Shown: piece by piece, positions 1-6,271 of the stretch
How positions within the stretch are numbered: position 1 is the first letter of the stretch
Layout of the letters: each line of letters starts with the position of its first letter
Source: Sulfurovum sp.
GTDB lineage: Bacteria > Campylobacterota > Campylobacteria > Campylobacterales > Sulfurovaceae
DNA: 32,511 nucleotides
Assembly (NCBI GenBank): GCA_026996325.1
Contig: JALWLU010000203.1
Location: forward strand, 1-32,511
Reading direction: 5' to 3'
Translations under genes and position numbers: made by a program
The notes under the pieces: model-generated
The model's database searches: none
What the model was told of the DNA's origin: nothing
What the model saw: only the letters and a program-made list of their open reading frames with translations

Positions 1-512
1 ACTGTATCGCGTGTCACTCACAGCTGATTCGTCCGTTCAAAGCGGAAACTGACAGATATGGTCAGTATTCACTCTCCGGTGAGTACGCATATGACAGACC
101 GTTCCTCTGGGGTTCAAAGAGAACAGGCCCGGATCTGCACCGTGTAGGAAACTACAGAACGACAGACTGGCATGAGAACCACATGTGGGAGCCGACTTCA
201 GTCGTTCCGGGTTCTATTATGCCTGCGTACAAACATCAGTTCAAGAACATTGCAGATCTCGAAACTGCTTATGCTGAAGCGGTAACAGTTAAAAATGTAT
301 TTAACGTGCCATACGGTGATGACATTCAGCCAGGGAAAGCGGCATTTGAAGCGTATAAGCCAAAGATTCTTGCTGAAGCGAAAAAGATCGCTGCAGACAT
401 GAAAAACAAGGATGTTAAGGATGCGGTAGCAGCAGGGAAAGTACCAGAAGTGGTAGCGCTGATCGCATACCTCAACAGCCTTGGGGCAAGCCGCTACGAG
501 GCGAAAAAGTAA
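1..512 (+). CDS. ccoO: cbb3-type cytochrome c oxidase subunit II (CcoO), 5'-truncated
   Basis: C-terminal part of the membrane-anchored mono-haem cytochrome c subunit of the cbb3 oxidase, which passes electrons to the CcoN catalytic subunit. The frame is open from base 3, and the gene begins before the window. The first visible codons give a C-I-A-C-H haem c motif, followed by Q-L-I-R-P-F as in CcoO. Further on are the G-P-D-L-x-R-V-G and W-H-x-x-H-x-x-x-P segments, and S-I-M-P-A-Y, whose methionine is the usual distal haem ligand. The stop is TAA at 510-512, and ccoQ starts 4 nt later. The order ccoO-ccoQ-ccoP fixes the identity. ccoN should lie just upstream, outside the window. Confidence 0.95.
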   Translation, partial: CIACHSQLIRPFKAETDRYGQYSLSGEYAYDRPFLWGSKRTGPDLHRVGNYRTTDWHENHMWEPTSVVPGSIMPAYKHQFKNIADLETAYAEAVTVKNVFNVPYGDDIQPGKAAFEAYKPKILAEAKKIAADMKNKDVKDAVAAGKVPEVVALIAYLNSLGASRYEAKK

Positions 513-516
513 ACAG

Positions 517-735
517 ATGGGCATTAGAGAACTACAGGGATATGCGAGTTTCTTTATGACCATTTTCCTGGTGGTGATGTTGTATGGGTACATCGTGTAC
601 CTCTACAGGAGTGAAAAAAAAGGGAAGAAGGATTACGAGAAGCTGGGGAAGATCGCGCTCGATGACGAGCTTGACTCCACCCCCATCAATACTTCCGATC
701 CTCTCCCGACTGATAACAAGGAGCAGAATAAATGA
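517..735 (+). CDS. ccoQ: cbb3 oxidase small subunit CcoQ
   Basis: A 72-residue single-pass membrane protein between ccoO and ccoP, the standard place of CcoQ, which stabilises or regulates cbb3 assembly in other bacteria. An N-terminal hydrophobic helix (about residues 9-28) is followed by a basic patch and a hydrophilic acidic tail. I chose the ATG at 517, four bases after the ccoO stop. A longer in-frame TTG at 481 would overlap ccoO and add twelve charged residues. The 3' end overlaps ccoP as ATGA, which suggests translational coupling. The assignment rests on position, size and the helix, because CcoQ sequences are poorly conserved. Confidence 0.85.
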   Translation: MGIRELQGYASFFMTIFLVVMLYGYIVYLYRSEKKGKKDYEKLGKIALDDELDSTPINTSDPLPTDNKEQNK

Positions 736-1619
736 ATGCATTAGTAATTAAGGCATTGGCATTTGCAGCGGTACTGATTGTAGCTACATTGGTCGTTGTA
801 AAGCAGATGAATATCGACCTGAGTGATCCGATCAACGCGATTACAATGATAGGTGCAGTTGCAATTGCTGTACTCTCTTTCGGGGTAGCTGCAAAGTATA
901 TTGCACAAATGAAAACAGACACTGCGAGCGGTGAACTTGCTGAAGAAAACTGGGACGGTATCGGTGAGTACAAAAACGAACTGCCTGCAGGTTGGGCATA
1001 CTCGTTTCTCGGTACATTGATCTGGGCACTCTGGTACTGGACGATGGGATATCCTGTTAACGCGTTTAGCCAGATTGGACAGTGGAACGAAGAGGTAAAA
1101 GCCTACAACAAGAAGTTTGAAGAAGCACACAAGACAACTGATAAAGCAGTACTGAAAGAGATGGGTGAGTCAATCTTCCTCGTTCAGTGTGCGCCATGCC
1201 ACGGAACAACCGGTGATGGTCTTTCCGGTAAAGCACAGGACTTCACAAAGCGTATGACAAAAGAGCAGATCCTCCACGTCATCAACAACGGTCAGAACCA
1301 GCTTGGCTACCCAATGGGTGCAATGCCTCCGGGTATGGCTTCAGGCAAAGATGCTGAAGATATCGCGGCATGGATCGCCGGTGGTATGAAGGGTGAGCAG
1401 CCTGCAGCATTTGCAGCGTGTGCTTCCTGTCACGGCGCTGACGGTAAAGGGAACAACGGTATGGCGCCAAACCTTGCCGAGTATGACCTGACACTGGTAA
1501 GCCACGTGCTCGAGCATGGTAAAAAGGGTGTCATTGGTAGAATGCCTTCATTCAAGACAATGATCACACCGGTTCAGGAAAAAGCGCTGACTGAGTACAT
1601 TCAGTCTCTCAACGAGTAA
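732..1619 (+). CDS. ccoP: cbb3-type cytochrome c oxidase subunit III (CcoP), di-haem
   Basis: A 295-residue di-haem cytochrome c that receives electrons from periplasmic cytochromes and delivers them to CcoO/CcoN. Two hydrophobic N-terminal segments (about residues 5-24 and 35-58) are followed by the FixP-type region with a W-x-Y and G-W-A-Y context and another hydrophobic stretch near residues 88-106. The first haem c motif is C153-A-P-C156-H157 and the second C230-A-S-C233-H234. Methionine-rich loops (M-P-P-G-M after the first, G-R-M-P-S-F after the second) can supply the axial ligands. The ATG overlaps the ccoQ stop. Length and domain order are normal for CcoP. Confidence 0.96.
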   Translation: MNALVIKALAFAAVLIVATLVVVKQMNIDLSDPINAITMIGAVAIAVLSFGVAAKYIAQMKTDTASGELAEENWDGIGEYKNELPAGWAYSFLGTLIWALWYWTMGYPVNAFSQIGQWNEEVKAYNKKFEEAHKTTDKAVLKEMGESIFLVQCAPCHGTTGDGLSGKAQDFTKRMTKEQILHVINNGQNQLGYPMGAMPPGMASGKDAEDIAAWIAGGMKGEQPAAFAACASCHGADGKGNNGMAPNLAEYDLTLVSHVLEHGKKGVIGRMPSFKTMITPVQEKALTEYIQSLNE

Positions 1620-1629
1620 GGAGTAGAGC

Positions 1630-1860
1630 ATGGCAGAAAATACAAACAGATCCGTATTTGGACTCAATGGTGTTACAGGAATGCTGATTGCAACGGTACT
1701 GTTGCTCTCGATTCTTGCTTTCCTGACAGCATGGGGAATGAAAGTACAGCAGGGATCGGCACAGAAGCCGTACGATCCCACACCGATTGTTGGAAGCCTT
1801 GACAACGTCAAGATGATCAGCAAAGAGAATGCGAAATTCGCGTTCCAAGATCCGAAATAA
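1630..1860 (+). CDS. DUF4006 family small membrane protein
   Basis: A 76-residue protein with one strong hydrophobic helix (about residues 16-36) and a hydrophilic C-terminus carrying P-Y-D-P-T-P-I-V-G. It matches my memory of the DUF4006 family, small proteins encoded directly after ccoP in Campylobacterota. A purine-rich AAGGAG ribosome site lies about 6 nt before the ATG, and the gene starts 10 nt after ccoP. Its role is unknown. Position in the operon suggests assembly or stability of the cbb3 oxidase, which is inference. Confidence 0.75.
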   Translation: MAENTNRSVFGLNGVTGMLIATVLLLSILAFLTAWGMKVQQGSAQKPYDPTPIVGSLDNVKMISKENAKFAFQDPK

Positions 1861-1873
1861 GAAAGGATAGACG

Positions 1874-1975
1874 ATGATTACAATTATGGACAAAGTACTT
1901 GGTTGGGGAATGGTAATTACAGCAATTTATACTGCTTGGGCAGTTCTCACACCAAACCATCTGTACGTAGGCTAA
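1874..1975 (+). CDS. 33-residue single-pass membrane ORF in the cbb3 operon
   Basis: A short ORF of 33 codons with a strong AAAGGA ribosome site 7 nt before its ATG, starting 13 nt after the DUF4006 gene. Only 3 nt separate its stop from the next ATG, and that next gene has no clear Shine-Dalgarno of its own, so coupling is likely. The product is almost all one hydrophobic helix (about residues 8-27, containing G-W-G-M-V-I-T-A-I-Y) with a short T-P-N-H-L-Y-V-G tail. In size and topology it resembles CcoM, the single-helix accessory subunit of the Pseudomonas stutzeri cbb3 oxidase, but I cannot show homology. Function is unassigned. Confidence 0.72.
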   Translation: MITIMDKVLGWGMVITAIYTAWAVLTPNHLYVG

Positions 1976-1978
1976 CCT

Positions 1979-2608
1979 ATGATAAAAGCAACAGCAAGGT
2001 TCGCCTTGCTTGCTTTGTTTCTTCCACTCTTACTTCATGCAAACTATATCCTTAAGAATGACCTTTTAAATTCTGCTGCACAACAGTATGTCAAAAAAAT
2101 GGCAGAAGAGTTGCATGCCAAAACAGGGGTTAATGGATACTTGATTGCGACCAATGAACATTTTCCTGCAAGATTCAATTTGGTTAAGTATAGTAAGAAG
2201 TATGAAGAGAATCTAAGCAAGCCTTACGTACTGTTTATTTTTGCACCTTTCGCTTTGATTACCGACAAGTCACAGCAGAGAGGAAGGGTGGCATTTATTC
2301 CCTCTTCATCTGATGTGGCTTCTATGTATGATAAAAGTGATGTAATGGATGCAACAATTGATGTCTTGACAGGCGTCGACAAAAACAAGATTGAAGATAA
2401 GCATGCTATTGGTATTGTGCAGGGCTTCTCGGAGCTTGCAGACCAAATTGCTGATGCAAAGGGTGTCAAGCTTGACAGTACAATCAAAGATGCGAGACAG
2501 GGTTTATGGGTTGTTCAGGCACTTGTATTGCTTGGTTCAGCAGTTGTGTTTTGGTTTTTCCTGATCAATCCAATATATAGAAGGATAAGATATGGCAAAA
2601 AAAAATAA
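1979..2608 (+). CDS. membrane-anchored periplasmic protein of the cbb3 operon, possibly TPM-like
   Basis: A 209-residue protein with an N-terminal signal peptide or anchor (about residues 5-22), a soluble domain (about 25-165) and a C-terminal membrane helix (about 172-192) ending in a basic R-R-I-R-Y-G-K-K-K tail. The soluble domain begins with an amphipathic helix and contains K-P-Y-V-L-F-I-F-A-P and G-R-V-A-F-I-P-S-S. That layout loosely recalls TPM-domain proteins (soluble alpha/beta domain before a C-terminal helix), but the similarity is weak. The 3' end overlaps the FixH-like gene by 17 nt. A role in oxidase assembly or maintenance is inferred only from the operon. Confidence 0.85.
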   Translation: MIKATARFALLALFLPLLLHANYILKNDLLNSAAQQYVKKMAEELHAKTGVNGYLIATNEHFPARFNLVKYSKKYEENLSKPYVLFIFAPFALITDKSQQRGRVAFIPSSSDVASMYDKSDVMDATIDVLTGVDKNKIEDKHAIGIVQGFSELADQIADAKGVKLDSTIKDARQGLWVVQALVLLGSAVVFWFFLINPIYRRIRYGKKK

Positions 2609-3146
2609 GCAAACCTCCTACTGGCCCCATATGATTTTGGGCTTTTTAGTGATAGGTATCATGCTTAGCTACTGGACAGTCAAGTCCGCATCTTCGGTAC
2701 CCGTTCAGGAGACCGATGACTATATGATGAAGTATCAGCAGGCTGATCTGCATATCAATGACATTTTGGCGAAAAAGAAGCGTTTTGACAGCAATTACAC
2801 TATCGCTATCGACGGTGTCAAAAAGGGCAAGCTGGAGCTCGAGCATGTCAAGCGTGCCAATATCGAAGAGGTGGTGCTGCTGCAAAAGGGGCCCAATACC
2901 TTTACATATCGAGTGACAGATAAGAGCGGTAAACCGGTGGAGGGTGTGAAAGTCTCCTTTTTGCTCACCAGACCCCATACGGACAAGGATGATGTTTCAG
3001 TAGAAAATGTACCACTTAAAAATGGTGAGTATGTGGTTGCAGATGTGAACATTAGCAAGCCGGGACGTTACATCCTGCGTCTTAAAGCGGAAGTGAACGA
3101 AGACACTGTCGGCTACTCCGACCTGCCTGCATATCTCAATCCGTAG
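2592..3146 (+). CDS. FixH/CcoH-like cbb3 oxidase accessory protein
   Basis: A 184-residue protein with a short basic N-terminus, then W-P-H-M and a membrane helix (about residues 13-28), followed by a periplasmic domain. FixH/CcoH proteins start in the same way: W-P before one helix, a D-x-Y motif just outside the membrane (here D-D-Y-M), and a beta-sandwich domain. The G-K-P-V-E-G-V-K-V-S strand and the late G-R-Y-I-L-R-L segment fit that domain. In other bacteria CcoH is needed for cbb3 assembly. An AAGGA ribosome site lies inside the preceding gene. This is the last gene before the terminator at 3161-3180. Confidence 0.75.
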   Translation: MAKKNKQTSYWPHMILGFLVIGIMLSYWTVKSASSVPVQETDDYMMKYQQADLHINDILAKKKRFDSNYTIAIDGVKKGKLELEHVKRANIEEVVLLQKGPNTFTYRVTDKSGKPVEGVKVSFLLTRPHTDKDDVSVENVPLKNGEYVVADVNISKPGRYILRLKAEVNEDTVGYSDLPAYLNP

Positions 3147-3160
3147 GCTATTGGAGATCA

Positions 3161-3188
3161 GGGTGTGTGATTACGCACCCTACAGGTT
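3161..3188. terminator. hairpin terminator between convergent genes
   Basis: GGGTGTG at 3161-3167 pairs with CGCACCC at 3174-3180 around a 6-nt loop, with one G:U pair, and a T-rich stretch follows. It lies between the end of the cbb3 operon and the convergent haem-binding gene, so it may serve both strands. Confidence 0.6.
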
Positions 3189-3190
3189 TT

Positions 3191-3634
3191 CTAATACTCT
3201 TCCTCTTTGATGTGGCTCTTTGCCCACGCAGCAATCTCGTCTCTTTGCGCTTTTGTCAGCTGTGCATCTTTGTGGATGCTCAGATACATCGGCATCGGCA
3301 TACGGAAATTGATGGTTTTGGCAATCCCCTTGTATATCTTCTGTTTCTTAGCCTCGTCGTAGTTTCCCCACTCCTGAAAATTGACCGCTTCGCGACCCTC
3401 TTTGATGTGGCTCTTGACCTCCAGAGATACAGGAGAGATGTGTCCGTACCAGGGCATCTTTGTCTGGTAGGAGTGACAGTCGTAGCAGGAGCGCTTGAGC
3501 ATCGCCATGATCTTTTCGGGCGCCTTGATCTCCTTTGCAGGATCGATATGCTTTGGAGGCTCGGGGATCTTGACCTGAATGAGTTGTAGCAGCAGGAATA
3601 CGCCAAGTACCCAGAGGGCAAGTGTTTTGAACAT
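3191..3634 (-). CDS. membrane-anchored haem-binding (Haem_bd-type) cytochrome c
   Basis: A 147-residue protein with an N-terminal hydrophobic anchor (about residues 4-20), a proline-rich linker and one haem c motif C50-Y-D-C53-H54. The following S-Y-Q-T-K-M-P-W-Y-G and I-S-P-V-S segments are typical of the Haem_bd family. A late M-P-M-P-M-Y-L segment can supply the distal methionine. An AAGGA ribosome site sits 6 nt before the ATG, and a TATAAT box lies at 3655-3660 on the same strand. It probably faces the periplasm and carries electrons or senses redox or gas. It is transcribed alone and converges on the cbb3 operon. The precise partner is unknown. Confidence 0.85.
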   Translation of the reverse strand: MFKTLALWVLGVFLLLQLIQVKIPEPPKHIDPAKEIKAPEKIMAMLKRSCYDCHSYQTKMPWYGHISPVSLEVKSHIKEGREAVNFQEWGNYDEAKKQKIYKGIAKTINFRMPMPMYLSIHKDAQLTKAQRDEIAAWAKSHIKEEEY

Positions 3635-3654
3635 GGTAGTCCTTTTTTGCCGTG

Positions 3655-3660
3655 ATTATA
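3655..3660 (-). promoter_or_regulatory. -10 box of the haem-binding protein gene
   Basis: On the minus strand the sequence reads TATAAT, 21 nt before the ATG at 3634. No good -35 box is visible 17 bp further up, as is common in Campylobacterota promoters. Confidence 0.55.
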
Positions 3661-3701
3661 CTCTTCTTATGTAAACAGTAATGGGCTTCTGATAAGCATT
3701 T

Positions 3702-3863
3702 GGTTTCACCCGATAGCTCTGGCAGGTGCAAACATGAGAAGCGTAAGCGAAAGACAACTGCTTGTCTTTCGTAGTTTCGGAACCGAAATGGTCGGAGCGA
3801 AGCGTAGCCATGGAGGCGCCGCCCTACGGGTTGAGTGCACCTTTGTCGCCATCGGGTGACACC
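3702..3863. repeat. 162-bp structured repeat, copy 1
   Basis: The reverse complement of this stretch matches 25423-25584 with only 7 mismatches in 162 positions by my hand alignment and no gaps. Similarity stops at both ends. The ends are imperfect terminal inverted repeats: 14 of 16 bases pair between 3702-3717 and 3848-3863. An inner AGGTGCA/TGCACCT pair continues the stem. The centre holds a perfect 10-bp hairpin, CGAAAGACAA with a CTGC loop, and a TTTCGG-AA-CCGAAA palindrome. It occupies most of the 309-bp gap between the haem-binding gene and addB. It could be a small non-autonomous element (MITE-like) or an RNA-structure element. No transposase is visible. Confidence 0.85.
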
Positions 3864-3908
3864 TTCTTCCTTTGTCCATAATAAGATATGACAATTTGAA
3901 ATATTGCT

Positions 3909-3936
3909 TTGCCAAAACTTGAGTGTGTGCTATACT
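3909..3936 (+). promoter_or_regulatory. addBA promoter candidate
   Basis: TTGCCA at 3909-3914 and TATACT at 3931-3936 are separated by 16 bp. Transcription would start near 3943, directly at the addB ATG (3944), so the message may be leaderless. There is no Shine-Dalgarno before that ATG, only a T run. Confidence 0.5.
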
Positions 3937-3943
3937 CTTTTTT

Positions 3944-6271
3944 ATGAATACCCTACAGATCTATCCAACCTCCAGAGCCATACGTGCAGAGATCGCTGCC
4001 GCACTTGAAAACGATACCTTTCTGCCTGCCTATATGCGTATGGACGAGTTCGAACAGCGTCTTGTACTGCTCCCGGGAATGCAGCGTGTCGATGCGATGC
4101 AGCGTATGCTGCTGCTTAGAGAGGCAAGTGCCTTTGAAGCCTTTGAGGGGCTGAAGTTCGACAGGAGGCTGGTGCGCTTCTTTGGCAAAGGAGAGGCGAT
4201 CTTCCGTTTTTTCGAAGAGCTTTCCGGCGAGAAGGTACATATTGAGACATTGGCGCAGGCAGACGCCTACGCAGAGTTTGGCGAACATCTGGAGATTCTT
4301 GAAACACTCAGGGAGAACTACCGCAAGGTGCTTGAAAAGAGAAGTCTGACCGATCGCTGTTTCATCCCCGAGAACTACCGGTTCAACAGGGCATTTGTGC
4401 AGCAGTATGAGACCATAGAGATCTTTCTTGAGGGGTACCTGAGCCGTTTCGAACTTGAACTGCTTGAGCAGGCAGCCAGGGAGACGACCCTGTTGATACA
4501 CTACCGCACCTCCGCCTTTACCAAAAAGATGCAGGAGCGGTTTTTGGAAATGGGAATTGATCTCCCGGAGAACAGTGAGGTCTGCTTCGATCTTGGCAGC
4601 CGCACCCTCTTGTCGCAAAGTTCGATGGAGCGTTCTCTTTCCGTACGTGTCAAAAGCGTTGAGGAGCGTGAAGCGCAGGTGGCGCTGGCACTGGCGAATA
4701 TAGAGAATATGGTGCAAAACGGCATGGATCCGGAGAAGATAGCGCTGGTACTGCCAGACGAGTCTTTCAAGGAGCACTTCATGCTCTTTGACCGTCTTGG
4801 CAACCTCAACTTCGCGATGGGGTACGACTACAGCGGCGGAAGTGTCTACAAAAAGAGCGATGCACTCTTTGGGTATCTGCAGACAGGGGAGCAGGAGTAC
4901 GTTTTGCTGCTTGAGCGCTACGGTATGCCAAAGGAGCGCTATGAGGGGTTGAGCGGTACGAAGAAGATGGGCATTGCGTCTTTTTTCGATGTGCTGGAGA
5001 CTTTGGGGCTGCTTGAGATAAGCAAGGCGCGCATAGAGGAGCTTCGCAACGATTTTCTGGGACTGTTTGGATCGTACGAAGAGTCGCTTGAGAGCTGGCT
5101 CTTTCTCTGGCTCAAGGCGCTCTCTTTGGTTACGCTCGATGATGTCCGCGGCGGCAAAGTGACCGTGCTTGGTGTACTGGAGACACGGGGTGTGGTATTT
5201 GACGGTGTGGTGGTTGTCGATTTCAATGAAAGTATCGTACCAGCGACGACTGCCAAAGACCGATTTCTCAACTCCTCCGTGCGTCGTTTTGCGGGACTGC
5301 CCACAAAAACGGACAGAGAAGCGCTGCAGAAGCAGTTCTATCTGCACCTGCTTGAGAGCGCGAAGGAGGCGGTGCTGATCTACAGCAGTGCCGATGACCG
5401 GCTGCCCTCGAAATTCCTCTACGAGCTTGGCCTTGAGAAGGCACCATGCAGCTGCGTGCCCCTGCAGCTGCTCTATAACGAGCCCTCACAGCTTGTTGTT
5501 CAGAGCGATCCGGTAGTGAATAACTTCGATGCAGGAAAAATCGAATGGTCCCCCTCACGTCTGAAGACCTACCTTGAGTGCAAACGGAAGTACTACTACC
5601 GCTACATCGAAAAGATAGAGGCACCCCAGGAGGAGGAACTCAACGAGGGGCTCTTTTTGCACAAGGTGCTTGATGCACTCTTTGAGAGTGATGATCGCTA
5701 CGAAGAGGAAGTACAGATGCAGCAGAATCTTGAGAAGCTGCTCTATGCGCATCATCCGCTTGAGCATACCAAGGCAGCGTACCAGAAACTGCTGTGGACG
5801 CAGAAACTCAAGCCCTTTGTCAAAAAACAGGTAGCGCATTTCAAAAAGGGCTGGCGTGTCGTTGCACGCGAAGAGGAGATAGCAGGAGAGATCGGTGGTC
5901 TGCGTTTCAAGGGGCGCATCGACAGATTGGACCAGAATGACACGGGCACGCTGGTACTGGATTACAAAAGCGGTTCGACAGCACAGGCGCAGAAGGTTCA
6001 GAATCTTGAAACACTGACCGATTTTCAGATGAGTATCTACCACCACCTGCTTGCACCCCGCTACCGGAACCTTACACTCGCTTTTGTCAAAATACTCGAA
6101 GAGGGGCAGATCGAGGAGATCAAGGCGCTGGAGGAGAAGAACAAGATGCTTGCAGAGCACATTGTGGCACTCAAGCAGACCGACAGTTTCGTTGCCCAAA
6201 AGTGTGAGTCTCTGCAGACATGCAAGTATTGTGAATATGCACTGATGTGCGGACGGGGGGAGTATCTATGA
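3944..6271 (+). CDS. addB: AddB-type helicase-nuclease subunit, PD-(D/E)XK nuclease with Fe-S cluster
   Basis: A 775-residue partner of AddA in the double-strand-break resection nuclease that loads RecA. The N-terminal two thirds form a helicase-like scaffold without a visible Walker A. The L-E-T-R-G-V-V-F-D-G segment followed by N-E-S-I-V-P matches the helicase-C-like part of AddB. The C-terminal nuclease has D660 (G-R-I-D-R) and D673-Y-K675. C546, C760, C763 and C769 fit the cysteine pattern of the AddB iron-sulfur cluster. I chose the ATG at 3944. A GTG at 3923 would place the start upstream of the -10 box. The stop overlaps the addA ATG as ATGA. Helicobacter and Campylobacter AddB proteins are similarly short. 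Confidence 0.9.
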   Translation: MNTLQIYPTSRAIRAEIAAALENDTFLPAYMRMDEFEQRLVLLPGMQRVDAMQRMLLLREASAFEAFEGLKFDRRLVRFFGKGEAIFRFFEELSGEKVHIETLAQADAYAEFGEHLEILETLRENYRKVLEKRSLTDRCFIPENYRFNRAFVQQYETIEIFLEGYLSRFELELLEQAARETTLLIHYRTSAFTKKMQERFLEMGIDLPENSEVCFDLGSRTLLSQSSMERSLSVRVKSVEEREAQVALALANIENMVQNGMDPEKIALVLPDESFKEHFMLFDRLGNLNFAMGYDYSGGSVYKKSDALFGYLQTGEQEYVLLLERYGMPKERYEGLSGTKKMGIASFFDVLETLGLLEISKARIEELRNDFLGLFGSYEESLESWLFLWLKALSLVTLDDVRGGKVTVLGVLETRGVVFDGVVVVDFNESIVPATTAKDRFLNSSVRRFAGLPTKTDREALQKQFYLHLLESAKEAVLIYSSADDRLPSKFLYELGLEKAPCSCVPLQLLYNEPSQLVVQSDPVVNNFDAGKIEWSPSRLKTYLECKRKYYYRYIEKIEAPQEEELNEGLFLHKVLDALFESDDRYEEEVQMQQNLEKLLYAHHPLEHTKAAYQKLLWTQKLKPFVKKQVAHFKKGWRVVAREEEIAGEIGGLRFKGRIDRLDQNDTGTLVLDYKSGSTAQAQKVQNLETLTDFQMSIYHHLLAPRYRNLTLAFVKILEEGQIEEIKALEEKNKMLAEHIVALKQTDSFVAQKCESLQTCKYCEYALMCGRGEYL

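Noticed and set aside
3706-3915. 69-codon minus-strand ORF covering repeat copy 1
   Set aside because: The equivalent frame in copy 2 has a TGA where copy 1 has a tryptophan codon, so coding is not conserved between the copies. The sequence is better explained by its palindromes.
3953-5347. 464-codon minus-strand ORF inside addB
   Set aside because: It lies antisense to a gene with intact nuclease and Fe-S motifs, has no ribosome site or recognisable domain, and is explained by the codon pattern of addB.
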